From NCBI GenBank assembly GCA_007126995.1, contig SLAD01000163.1, positions 1 to 8,239 on the forward strand: DNA of 8,239 nt, in the 5' to 3' direction. The notes under the pieces are model-generated. The model made no database searches, was not told where the DNA came from, and saw nothing but the letters and a program-made list of their open reading frames with translations. The DNA comes from Kiritimatiellia bacterium (lineage in GTDB: Bacteria > Verrucomicrobiota > Kiritimatiellia > SLAD01). Within the stretch, counting starts at the first letter, position 1. Each line of letters opens with the position of its first letter. Position numbers and translations under genes: made by a program. Shown one piece after another: positions 1 through 7,614 of the stretch.

Positions 1-1
1 C

Positions 2-3000
2 TTCTTCCAAGTGATGGCCAAAGACGCCCAGCAAGCGGCCGACCTGAACATCATCGCGCGCAAAATCGCAGAGCTATCCCTCACGCCCGGCGCCGTGGGC
101 CAGGACGGCTTCCTGACCACGCACTTGATCGAAACGCTCAAAGTGCCGGAACGCGAATTGATCCTGGAATACCTCGGCAAACCAGAGGACATGATCGACA
201 CGCCCACCCCGGCCCAACGAATCATGTACGGCCCCGCCCGCCGTCGCGTGCCCATTCTGTGGGATGTCGATAACCCGGTACTGGCCGGGTGCGTGCAGAA
301 CCAAGACGTATATATGCAGTCCGTCGCGGCGCAGCGTCCCTACTTCTTCGAACACATCCGCGAGATTGCGGATCAATGTATGGCGGAGTTCACGACTCTG
401 ACCGGTCGCCCTTACAGCCGTGTGGCGACCTACCGCTGCGAGGACGCCGAATACCTAATCGTCGCGATGGGCAGCGTGATGGGTACTGCGGAAGCGGTCA
501 CCGACTATCTCCGCGAGACGCGCGGCATCAAGATGGGCGTGGTCAACATGACCATGTACCGCCCCTTCCCCGGCGACCTGATCGGCAAGATTCTGCAAGG
601 CCGCAAAGCGGTCACGGTACTCGAGCGCACGGACCAGCCGCTGGCCGAAGATCTCCCATTGATCCGCGAAATTCGGGCCACGCTAATGAAGTGCGTCGAG
701 AACGGCCAAAGCAACGGCAAGCAAGGCCTGCCCTACCCGCGCTACCCGGCCTACGCGAAGACCAAAGATATCCCGCCGCTTTATTCCGGCTGTTTCGGCA
801 TGGGTTCGCGCGATCTGCAACCGGAAGGCATCGTGGCCGCGGTCGAGAACATGCTGGAGGACGGCGATCGCCGAAAATTCTTCTATCTCTCGATCGATTT
901 CGTGCACGACAAGGCCTTCACGCCCAAACAGGAAATCTTCCAGCAACAGTTGCTGGAGGGCTATCCCAACATTAAGGAACTGTCGATTAAGGGCAGCGAG
1001 AATCCGAACCTGTTGCCGGAAGGCGCAATCACGGTCCGCATGCACTCGGTCGGCGGCTGGGGCGCGATCACGACCGGCAAGAACCTGGCGATCACGCTGT
1101 ATGACCTGTTGGGCTACGACATCAAAGCCAACCCGAAATATGGTTCGGAGAAAAAAGGGCAACCGACCACCTATTACATGTCGGCCGCGCCGGAACCGAT
1201 CCGTATCAATTGCGAATACAATTACGTGGATGTGGTGCTCTCGCCCGATCCCAATGTGTTTAGTCACACGAATCCGCTGTTCGGTCTCAAGAAAGGCGGC
1301 GTCTTCATTATTCAGAGCGAATTGGATTCGCCGGAAGCCGTCTGGAAATCGATCCCGGCCACCAAACAGAAATTCATCATCGAAAACGATATCCGCGTCT
1401 TCTATCTCGACGCCTTCAAGATTGCGCGCGAGGAAGCGTCGGACATCGAACTGCAGTTCCGCATGCAGGGTATCGCCTTCCAAGGCGCCTTCTTCGCCTG
1501 CTCGCCGGTGATGGAATCGGCCAAGCTGACTGAGGAGAAGCTCTTCAACGCCATCCGCGCTCAGATCGAGAAGAAATTCGGCAGCAAGGGCGCGCGCGTG
1601 GTCGAAGACAACTTGCGCGTGGTGCGACGCGGCTTTGATCAGATTACGGAAATCACCGACAAGGAAATCACGCGTGAGCGTGAAGCGCCGATCAAACAGG
1701 AATCCGCTCTACCGGTGATGCTGAAGCGTATGCCGGCCAGCACCGATCCCAAGACTGATATCCATCGTTTCTGGGAACAGACTGGCTCGTTCTACTTGGG
1801 CGGTCGCCCGAACGATAACTTGGCTGATCCGTTCAACGCCATGAGCCTGATCCCCGCCAACACCGGCGTGTATCGCGACATGACGCAAATCCGCTTCAAT
1901 CATCCCGAATGGATTCCGGAAAACTGCACCGCGTGCAGCGACTGCTTCACGGTCTGTCCCGATAGCGCGATCCCGGGTATCGCCTGCAGCGTTGGCGACG
2001 CCTTCGCCACCACCATTAAGCGGGTCGAAAAAGCCGGCCACACGGTCACCAAACTGCGGCGCGGCGTGCGCACGGTGGAGAAGAAGATGCGCGCCTCCAC
2101 GCAAGGCGCGAACGGCAAGGCGGTTGATGTCGGGCCGTTACTGGAAGAAGCCATCACCGCCACCATCGCAGAGGCGCCTGAAGGGGAACGCAAAGAGTGG
2201 GAACAGGAGTTCGACTGGTTCCGTCAGGCCATGGGCCAATTCAAGTTCGCCCTCACGAAGCCCTACTACAATCAGAAGGAAAAGCAAGCGGCCGGTACCG
2301 GCGGACTATTCGCCATCACGGTCAATCCCTACACCTGTAAAGGCTGCATGCTGTGTGTCGACGTCTGTGACGATGACGCGCTGCGCGTGGTGACGCAGAC
2401 CAAAGACTCGATCGAAACGCTGCAACGTGATTGGGATTACTGGCTCGACCTCCCGAACACGCCGGAAGAATACATCCGCATCGACGATTTTGATGAAAAG
2501 ATCGGCGCGCTGGAAACCATGTTGATGGATAAGAGCGCTTATCAATCGATGGTTTGCGGCGACGGCGCGTGCACCGGCTGCGGCGAAAAATCCGTGCTGC
2601 ACATCTTCACGGCTACCGTGACCACCTTGATGCAACGACGCGTCAAAAAACATGTCGAACGCATCAACGGACTGATCGAGCAACTGGAACAGCACATCAA
2701 GATGCAATTGGCGCAGACGGTGGACCTCAGCGATGCACCGAAAGTGCAACAGATCATCGAAGCCCACAAGACCGGTGACCTGAATTTATCGGCGCTGGCC
2801 GCTGAATTGGACACGGGTAAAGCGGGCTCGCCGTTGGATCAGGATTGGCTCTTCTGGGTGACAGGATTGCTGAAGCAACTGAAGGACTTGAAGTGGAACT
2901 ATGAAGTCGGTCATACACAAAACGGCCGGGCCAACATGGGCTTCACCAATGCGACGGGCTGTTCGTCCGTGTACGGCTCCTCGTGGCCCTACAATCCGTA

Positions 3001-4483
3001 TCCGTTCCCCTGGACCAATCACCTCTTCCAAGACGCGCCCTCCGTGGCGCTCGGCATCTTCGAAGGGCACATGGTCAAGATGGCCGAGGGCTTTAAGGCG
3101 ATTCGGATGGCCGAAGCAGCGCTGAATGGCGAGACCGATCGCCAAAAGATGGAAGACGAGTTGCGCTACTACAACTGGTCCAAGTTCACCGACGACGAGT
3201 TCGAGCTCTGTCCGCCGGTGGTCGCCGTGGGTGGCGATGGCGCGATGTACGACATCGGATTCCAGAACCTGTCCCGCGCCCTGATGGCGGGACGGCCGAT
3301 CAAGGTGCTGGTGCTCGATACGCAGGTCTATTCCAATACCGGCGGTCAAGCCTGTACCTCCGGCTTCACGGGGCAGATCTCCGACATGGCCCCGTACGGC
3401 AATGCGTGGCATGGCAAGACAGAGATCCGCAAGGAAATGAGCTTGATTGGCGCCGCGCATCGTTCCGCCTATGTCTTCCAAGGTAACTTGGCGAACTACA
3501 CGCACATGATCGAGGGATTCATCGACGGCATCAACACGCGTCGGCCCGCCCTCTTCAACGTGTACACGGTCTGCCAACCGGAACACGGTGTGGGCGACGA
3601 AGCGACCTTCGCGCGCAGCAAGATGGCGCTGGAATCCCGCGCCTATCCGGTGCTGCGCTTCGATCCGGACGCTGGCGATACTTGGGAAGAGTGCCTCGAC
3701 CTCGAAGGCAATCCGGCGCTCGACGATGATTGGCCGGTCTACGCTCTCAAATATGAGGACGAAGACGGCAACGAGCAAAGCATGGATATCCCCATGACCT
3801 TCGCCGACTTCGCGGTGCTGGAAGGACGCTTCCGGAAACATTTCCGCGTCGCGCCGCAGGACACGTGGAACGACAACATGATTCCGATCGCCGAATTCAT
3901 CGAGTTGGCACAAGACGAACGCGAGGGCCTATTCCCCTACGTTTGGGCCGTCAACAAGAAGAACCGCCTGATCCGGGTCTTGGTAGCGGAGGAGCTGGTT
4001 CGCTCGACGGAAGAGCGTGCCCACTTCTGGCGCACACTGAAGTCGCTGGCCGGACTGACCAAGAAGGTCGATCCGGAAGCCATCGCCGCGCAAGTGCGCG
4101 CCGAGACGGCTCAGAAACTGGCCACGGGCTTGATGCAAATGCTCTCCGGGGAAGGCGGCGCAGCCGTATTGCCGTCCGCTCCCACAGCCGCCGGTGATGG
4201 TGGAGCCCCAGCGGCGGCACCCGCCGCTGGCGGGCATGAGCCGGTCTGGATTGATCGCAACGAGTGCACCTCCTGCGATGAATGCGTCAATATCAACCCG
4301 AAGATCTTTGCCTACGACGATGAAAAGAAGGCGTACGTGAAAGATCCCAAGGGCGGCCCGTTCAAGGACATCGTGCGATCAGCCGAGAAGTGCACCGGAC
4401 AGTGCATCCATCCCGGCACCCCGCATGACCCGAATGAGAAGGGCCTCGATAAGCTCATCAAGCGGGCGGAGAAATACCAATAA
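2..4483 (+). CDS. nifJ: Pyruvate:ferredoxin (2-oxoacid:acceptor) oxidoreductase, enlarged, with C-terminal ferredoxin domain; 5' end missing
   Basis: Cytoplasmic enzyme that oxidatively decarboxylates pyruvate with CoA to acetyl-CoA and reduces ferredoxin, or runs in reverse. The frame is open to the left edge (Phe-Phe-Gln precede the GTG at 11), so the start lies upstream; by family alignment about 140 residues of the first TPP domain are missing. Numbering from base 2 (1493 residues visible): domains I-II to about 330; a divergent domain III about 345-560; two [4Fe-4S] motifs, C642/645/648/652 and C779/782/785/789; proximal-cluster cysteines C857, C860, C987 and C1191; TPP/Mg site GGDG with D1079, then T1107, V1109 and N1112 in VYSNTGGQ, with the same spacing as in the Desulfovibrio africanus enzyme; Ala/Pro/Gly linker; single-cluster ferredoxin domain C1422/1425/1428 and C1464. 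The estimated full length (about 1,630) far exceeds the usual 1,170-1,230. Family assignment is firm. Pyruvate as substrate is inferred, because key pocket residues lie off-window. The nifJ name does not imply a nitrogenase role. Confidence 0.92.
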   Translation, partial: FFQVMAKDAQQAADLNIIARKIAELSLTPGAVGQDGFLTTHLIETLKVPERELILEYLGKPEDMIDTPTPAQRIMYGPARRRVPILWDVDNPVLAGCVQNQDVYMQSVAAQRPYFFEHIREIADQCMAEFTTLTGRPYSRVATYRCEDAEYLIVAMGSVMGTAEAVTDYLRETRGIKMGVVNMTMYRPFPGDLIGKILQGRKAVTVLERTDQPLAEDLPLIREIRATLMKCVENGQSNGKQGLPYPRYPAYAKTKDIPPLYSGCFGMGSRDLQPEGIVAAVENMLEDGDRRKFFYLSIDFVHDKAFTPKQEIFQQQLLEGYPNIKELSIKGSENPNLLPEGAITVRMHSVGGWGAITTGKNLAITLYDLLGYDIKANPKYGSEKKGQPTTYYMSAAPEPIRINCEYNYVDVVLSPDPNVFSHTNPLFGLKKGGVFIIQSELDSPEAVWKSIPATKQKFIIENDIRVFYLDAFKIAREEASDIELQFRMQGIAFQGAFFACSPVMESAKLTEEKLFNAIRAQIEKKFGSKGARVVEDNLRVVRRGFDQITEITDKEITREREAPIKQESALPVMLKRMPASTDPKTDIHRFWEQTGSFYLGGRPNDNLADPFNAMSLIPANTGVYRDMTQIRFNHPEWIPENCTACSDCFTVCPDSAIPGIACSVGDAFATTIKRVEKAGHTVTKLRRGVRTVEKKMRASTQGANGKAVDVGPLLEEAITATIAEAPEGERKEWEQEFDWFRQAMGQFKFALTKPYYNQKEKQAAGTGGLFAITVNPYTCKGCMLCVDVCDDDALRVVTQTKDSIETLQRDWDYWLDLPNTPEEYIRIDDFDEKIGALETMLMDKSAYQSMVCGDGACTGCGEKSVLHIFTATVTTLMQRRVKKHVERINGLIEQLEQHIKMQLAQTVDLSDAPKVQQIIEAHKTGDLNLSALAAELDTGKAGSPLDQDWLFWVTGLLKQLKDLKWNYEVGHTQNGRANMGFTNATGCSSVYGSSWPYNPYPFPWTNHLFQDAPSVALGIFEGHMVKMAEGFKAIRMAEAALNGETDRQKMEDELRYYNWSKFTDDEFELCPPVVAVGGDGAMYDIGFQNLSRALMAGRPIKVLVLDTQVYSNTGGQACTSGFTGQISDMAPYGNAWHGKTEIRKEMSLIGAAHRSAYVFQGNLANYTHMIEGFIDGINTRRPALFNVYTVCQPEHGVGDEATFARSKMALESRAYPVLRFDPDAGDTWEECLDLEGNPALDDDWPVYALKYEDEDGNEQSMDIPMTFADFAVLEGRFRKHFRVAPQDTWNDNMIPIAEFIELAQDEREGLFPYVWAVNKKNRLIRVLVAEELVRSTEERAHFWRTLKSLAGLTKKVDPEAIAAQVRAETAQKLATGLMQMLSGEGGAAVLPSAPTAAGDGGAPAAAPAAGGHEPVWIDRNECTSCDECVNINPKIFAYDDEKKAYVKDPKGGPFKDIVRSAEKCTGQCIHPGTPHDPNEKGLDKLIKRAEKYQ
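4147..4480 (+). other. Linker plus fused single-cluster ferredoxin domain at the PFOR C-terminus
   Basis: Protein-domain feature inside the PFOR gene. About 35 residues very rich in Ala, Gly and Pro (bases 4147-4245) read as a flexible tether. They are followed by a compact domain of about 80 residues with CTSCDEC at 4265-4285 and a distal Cys at 4391 in the context AEKCTGQC. The C-x2-C-x2-C ... C layout, with an acidic stretch containing AYDDEKKAYVKD between, resembles the monocluster [4Fe-4S] ferredoxins of Desulfovibrio type. The usual Cys-Pro after the fourth ligand is Cys-Thr here, and an extra Cys at 4403 follows. The role is inferred: a built-in electron acceptor, or a relay to RnfB or a soluble ferredoxin. 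Confidence 0.8.
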
Positions 4484-4492
4484 GGCGGGGGA
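4484..4492 (+). promoter_or_regulatory. Probable weak ribosome binding site for rnfC
   Basis: The 22-bp gap between the PFOR stop (TAA, 4481-4483) and the rnfC ATG at 4506 contains the purine-rich GGCGGGGGA. It lies 13 bases before the start, further than ideal. It is the only Shine-Dalgarno-like stretch in the gap. The gap has no terminator hairpin and no room for a promoter, which supports co-transcription of PFOR and rnfC. Confidence 0.45.
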
Positions 4493-4505
4493 CCGATCGG
4501 ATTCC

Positions 4506-5864
4506 ATGCTCAGCGACTTACAGCATAGCCTATTGAACGGCGGAAGTTTTGCCCACGGCATCCATCCGCCGGAGAATAAGCACTACACGGCGGACAAACC
4601 GATTACGCGGTTCCCGTTTCCGCCGGAGTTGACGTTGCTGCTATCGCAGCATTTTGGCAAACCGTCGAAACCGATTGTGCGACCCGGCCAGGAAGTGGTG
4701 CGGGGCGAACCGATCGCCGAAGCCGACGGCTTCATGTCGGTGCCCCTGCACGCACCGGCCACCGGCGTCATCCGCAAGATCGACTGGGCACCCACCCAGA
4801 AGGGCCCGCGGGTCCCGGCCATCTATCTCAAGGTGACGCCGGGCGACTCACAAGAAATCTTGTATGGTGCTCCACGCGAGATCGAACACCTCTCCCCGAA
4901 GGAGATCATTCAGGCCATCCAAGACACCGGCTTGGTGGGATTGGGCGGCGCCGCCTTCCCGACCCACGTCAAGATGTCGCCGCCGCCAGAACACACGGTC
5001 GACACCATTCTGATTAATGGTTGCGAGTGTGAGCCGTATTTGACGACGGATCATCGCTTGATGTTGGAGCAACCGGAAGCCTTGGTGCGCGGGACGCAAA
5101 TCCTGATGCGAGCGATGGGTGCGCCGCGCGGCGTCATCGGTACGGAAGACAACAAGCGCGACGCCGCCGAGGCGATTGAGCGCGTGCTGCCGAAGGATGG
5201 CAGCGTGACCGTTAAGGTCGTGCCAACCAAGTACCCGCAAGGTGCGGAAAAGATGCTGGCAAAGGCGTTGGTCGGACGCGAGATTCCGTCCGGCCAATAC
5301 CCGTCGTCGGTTGGACTCGGCGTCTTCAACGTCGCCACCACCAACCAGATCGGCACCCTGCTCCCGATGCAACGCGGCGTGATTGAACGCGTGGTCACCG
5401 TGACAGGACCCGGCGTGGATAAGCCGGGTAATTATCTGGTTGCACTGGGTACCCCGCTCCGTTTCATTTTGCAGCGGCTCGGCTATCACGGCTCGGCGAA
5501 ATATTTGATCATGGGCGGCCCGATGATGGGGGATACCGTCTCATCCCTTGACGTGCCCATCACGAAGGGATGCGGCGGTATCCTTGTGCCGCGACCGGAA
5601 GACATCGACAAGCTGGCCCCGCGCCGGACGTATCCCTGTATCAACTGCGGAAAATGCGTCGAAGCCTGTCCGATGTTCCTCAACCCCGCCGCGCTCGGCA
5701 AACTGGCGGTTAAACGACAGTATGAAGACATGCTGGACTACAATCTGCTCGATTGCTTCGAGTGCGGGTGCTGTAGCTATGTCTGTCCCTCCAGCATTCC
5801 GCTGGTACAATATTTTCGGGTGTCCAAAGCGATGAACCGTGAACTCAAGGCGGCGGCGAAATGA
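4506..5864 (+). CDS. rnfC: Electron transport complex subunit RnfC
   Basis: Peripheral, cytoplasm-facing subunit of the Rnf complex, the NADH/NAD+ site with FMN. 452 residues. The N-terminal region has the family signature GGIHPPE-like FAHGIHPPENK followed by a barrel-sandwich (lipoyl-like) section to about residue 110. A glycine-rich nucleotide/FMN-binding loop GLVGLGGAAFPTHVK is at 142-156, and NGCECEPYLTTDHRLM begins at 171. The C-terminal dicluster ferredoxin domain has C378/381/384/388 and C417/420/423/427, each C-x2-C-x2-C-x3-C. The length matches short clostridial-type RnfC; it lacks the long Ala/Lys-rich tail of the enterobacterial RsxC. The start chosen is the ATG at 4506, because an in-frame ATG at 4425 would add 27 low-complexity residues that overlap the PFOR gene and precede the conserved N-terminus. 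It overlaps rnfD by an ATGA. Confidence 0.96.
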   Translation: MLSDLQHSLLNGGSFAHGIHPPENKHYTADKPITRFPFPPELTLLLSQHFGKPSKPIVRPGQEVVRGEPIAEADGFMSVPLHAPATGVIRKIDWAPTQKGPRVPAIYLKVTPGDSQEILYGAPREIEHLSPKEIIQAIQDTGLVGLGGAAFPTHVKMSPPPEHTVDTILINGCECEPYLTTDHRLMLEQPEALVRGTQILMRAMGAPRGVIGTEDNKRDAAEAIERVLPKDGSVTVKVVPTKYPQGAEKMLAKALVGREIPSGQYPSSVGLGVFNVATTNQIGTLLPMQRGVIERVVTVTGPGVDKPGNYLVALGTPLRFILQRLGYHGSAKYLIMGGPMMGDTVSSLDVPITKGCGGILVPRPEDIDKLAPRRTYPCINCGKCVEACPMFLNPAALGKLAVKRQYEDMLDYNLLDCFECGCCSYVCPSSIPLVQYFRVSKAMNRELKAAAK

Positions 5865-6922
5865 GCGCATCCTCCGACAAACCGGTGCAACTGCATACCT
5901 CGCCGCACCTGCATCAGCCGTTGACGGTGGAGAAGATCATGCGGCACGTGGTCTATGCCATGCTACCGATCTGTGTGTGGTCCGTCTATCAGTTCGGGCT
6001 CAGCGTGTTGGCACTGCTGATCGTTTGTACGACGGTATGCATCGGCACCGAACACCTGATTTGTCGCTGGTCCGGCAAACCCAGCACGGTGAACGATTGG
6101 AGCGCCGCCATTACTGGGATTCTGTTGGCGCTGATCTTGCCGCCCGGTTTCCCGATCTGGATGGCTGTCGTGTCGGCGGTCTTCGGCATGGCCGTGGGCA
6201 AGATGTTTTGGGGCGGGCTGGGCTTTAACGTCATGAACCCCGCGCTGGTGGGACGCGCCTTCGCGCAAGCGGCCTTCACCGTGCCCATGACTACGTGGGT
6301 GCCCTCCATGGCACCGGGTCGCTTCACACAATTCATTCCGTCCACCTGGACGCCGCCCCTGATGGTGCCCCGCCCCATCACGCAATGGCTGGAGCAAGTA
6401 GCGGTCGACGGCTTCACCGGCGCAACGCCCTTGGCCTTGATGAAATACAATCAGGAATCGACCGAGACCCTCGCGCTGTTGACCGGCACCATCACCGGAT
6501 CCGCGGGCGAAACATCGGCCCTGCTGATCCTGCTCGGCGGCCTCTATCTGATTGCGCGTAAAATGATGGATTGGCGAATCCCGGTCAGCATTCTGGGTTC
6601 AGCCTTCATCTTGTCCACCATCTTCTATTGGGTCGATCCCGCCGTTTATCCTTCGCCGCTCTTCACCCTCTTCGCGGGCGGCTTGATGCTGGGCGCGGTG
6701 TTCATGGCTTCGGACATGGTCGGATCACCCGAAACCGCTAAGGGCGCGTGGATTTACGGCACGCTGATCGGCGTACTAACGGTGATCATTCGCCTGTTCG
6801 GCGGCCTGAATGAGGGCGTGATGTACGCCATTCTGTTGGGCAACGCCGCCTCCCCGCTGATTAGCAAGATGACGCAGCCGCGCAAATACGGCGCGATCAA
6901 GAAACGGGAGGCCAAGGCATGA
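5861..6922 (+). CDS. rnfD: Electron transport complex membrane subunit RnfD
   Basis: Integral membrane subunit carrying covalently bound FMN and forming part of the ion-translocating core, homologous to NqrB. 353 residues. Family signatures visible: DWSAAITGILLALILPP in the second helical pair, FNVMNPALVGRAF, and the flavinylation motif FTGATPLA, in which Thr189 is the predicted FMN-phosphothreonine. This is followed by paired helices ending with IRLFGGLNEGVMYAILLGNAASPLI. Hydrophobic segments are roughly 30-65 (two), 80-118 (two), 220-265 (two), 265-285 and 300-345. The segment normally written ATDPVTSP reads ASDMVGSP here (D285-P290), a mild deviation. The start ATG overlaps the rnfC stop (ATGA). 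A modest AAGG lies about 10 bases upstream, so translational coupling is likely. Confidence 0.96.
   Translation: MSASSDKPVQLHTSPHLHQPLTVEKIMRHVVYAMLPICVWSVYQFGLSVLALLIVCTTVCIGTEHLICRWSGKPSTVNDWSAAITGILLALILPPGFPIWMAVVSAVFGMAVGKMFWGGLGFNVMNPALVGRAFAQAAFTVPMTTWVPSMAPGRFTQFIPSTWTPPLMVPRPITQWLEQVAVDGFTGATPLALMKYNQESTETLALLTGTITGSAGETSALLILLGGLYLIARKMMDWRIPVSILGSAFILSTIFYWVDPAVYPSPLFTLFAGGLMLGAVFMASDMVGSPETAKGAWIYGTLIGVLTVIIRLFGGLNEGVMYAILLGNAASPLISKMTQPRKYGAIKKREAKA
6906..6911 (+). promoter_or_regulatory. Ribosome binding site of rnfG
   Basis: GGGAGG lies within the end of rnfD, 7 bases before the ATG at 6919. It is the best Shine-Dalgarno match nearby. It favours this ATG over the in-frame ATG at 6928, which would be 16 bases away. 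Confidence 0.75.
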
Positions 6923-7614
6923 GCGAGATGAGTACGCCATCCGCTGTTGCGCCGCCAGCCATGCCGTCCCCACTGCGCCTGATCGCGACCTTGGGCCTGA
7001 TCGCCATGCTGTCGGGCTTCACCATCGTGCTGATTTACCAAATCACGCTGGAACCGATCGCCCGCAATCATCGCGAAGCGCTCGAGCGCGCGGTGTTTGA
7101 GGTTCTGCCCGGCGCAGTTGCACGCGCCAATTTCGCCGTCGACGACGGTGCCCTGGTGCGATTGCCTGACGACGAACTCGCGGCGGCCGAGCTATTTGCT
7201 GGCTTTGATGCCGAGGGCAACTTGATCGGCGTAGCCATCGAAGCGGCCTCGCGCGGGTATGCCGACGAGATCCGTGTGCTCTACGGCTATGCCCCGGATC
7301 GCGAAGCAATCATTGGCTTCACCGTGCTGCAAAGCTCGGAAACGCCGGGATTGGGCGACAAGATTGAGACAGATCCACGGTTTCTGGCAAATTTCGAAGC
7401 GCTCGACGTGCAACTGGACGAAACCGGCGAGGCCTTGGCCAATCCGATCCGGCCCGTCGCCGAGGGTGCCAAGACGCAGCCCTGGGAAATCGATGGCATC
7501 ACCGGCGCCACGGTCAGTGCGGTGGCCGTCGCGCGCGCCCTGCGCGAAAGCACCGAGACCTGGGTGCCATTGATTTTCGCCAATCAAGATGAACTCGCGG
7601 AGGATGCTGAATGA
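6919..7614 (+). CDS. rnfG: Electron transport complex subunit RnfG (FMN-binding)
   Basis: Membrane-anchored subunit whose large domain faces outward and carries covalent FMN, homologous to NqrC. 231 residues. A Pro/Ala-rich cytoplasmic N-terminus is followed by one transmembrane helix at about 21-41, then a soluble FMN-binding domain. Diagnostic motifs: ETPGLGDKI beginning at E141, and DGITGATVSAVAV, in which Thr198 is the predicted FMN-phosphothreonine (family motif S/T-G-A-T). It overlaps rnfD by an ATGA and ends in an ATGA overlap with rnfE. The length fits the family (about 190-230). The assignment as RnfG rather than NqrC rests on the neighbouring rnfC, rnfD and rnfE. Confidence 0.95.
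   Translation: MSEMSTPSAVAPPAMPSPLRLIATLGLIAMLSGFTIVLIYQITLEPIARNHREALERAVFEVLPGAVARANFAVDDGALVRLPDDELAAAELFAGFDAEGNLIGVAIEAASRGYADEIRVLYGYAPDREAIIGFTVLQSSETPGLGDKIETDPRFLANFEALDVQLDETGEALANPIRPVAEGAKTQPWEIDGITGATVSAVAVARALRESTETWVPLIFANQDELAEDAE
7599..7604 (+). promoter_or_regulatory. Ribosome binding site of rnfE
   Basis: GGAGGA lies inside the last codons of rnfG with a 6-base spacer to the ATG at 7611. It fixes the start at 7611; the next in-frame ATG at 7641 has no comparable purine tract upstream. Confidence 0.75.

Noticed and set aside
11..16. GTG/ATG at 11-16 as the true start of the PFOR gene
   Set aside because: The frame is open upstream (Phe-Phe-Gln) and the residues around it align with the middle of the first PFOR domain, so these are internal codons of a gene cut by the window edge.
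683..1483. Minus-strand ORF of 266 codons opposite PFOR domains II-III
   Set aside because: It is fully antisense to a conserved coding region, with low-complexity Arg/Asp/Phe-rich translation and no recognisable motif; a shadow frame.
2786..3913. Minus-strand ORF of 375 codons opposite the PFOR gene
   Set aside because: It lies wholly within the clearly conserved TPP domain of PFOR, and its His/Arg/Val-rich composition is typical of antisense frames in GC-rich genes. I recognise no domain and see no ribosome binding site.
4147..4250. GC-rich repetitive stretch as a possible DNA repeat or recombination site
   Set aside because: It is explained by an Ala/Pro/Gly interdomain linker in the intact PFOR frame; I see no exact repeat units.
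4425..4505. Upstream in-frame ATG extending RnfC by 27 residues
   Set aside because: The extension overlaps the conserved PFOR ferredoxin domain, translates to a Ser/Arg-rich stretch absent from RnfC proteins, and family homology begins just after the ATG at 4506.
5839..6228. Plus-strand ORF overlapping the rnfC/rnfD junction
   Set aside because: It is out of frame with both conserved genes; its Arg/Ala/Gly-rich translation has no motif.
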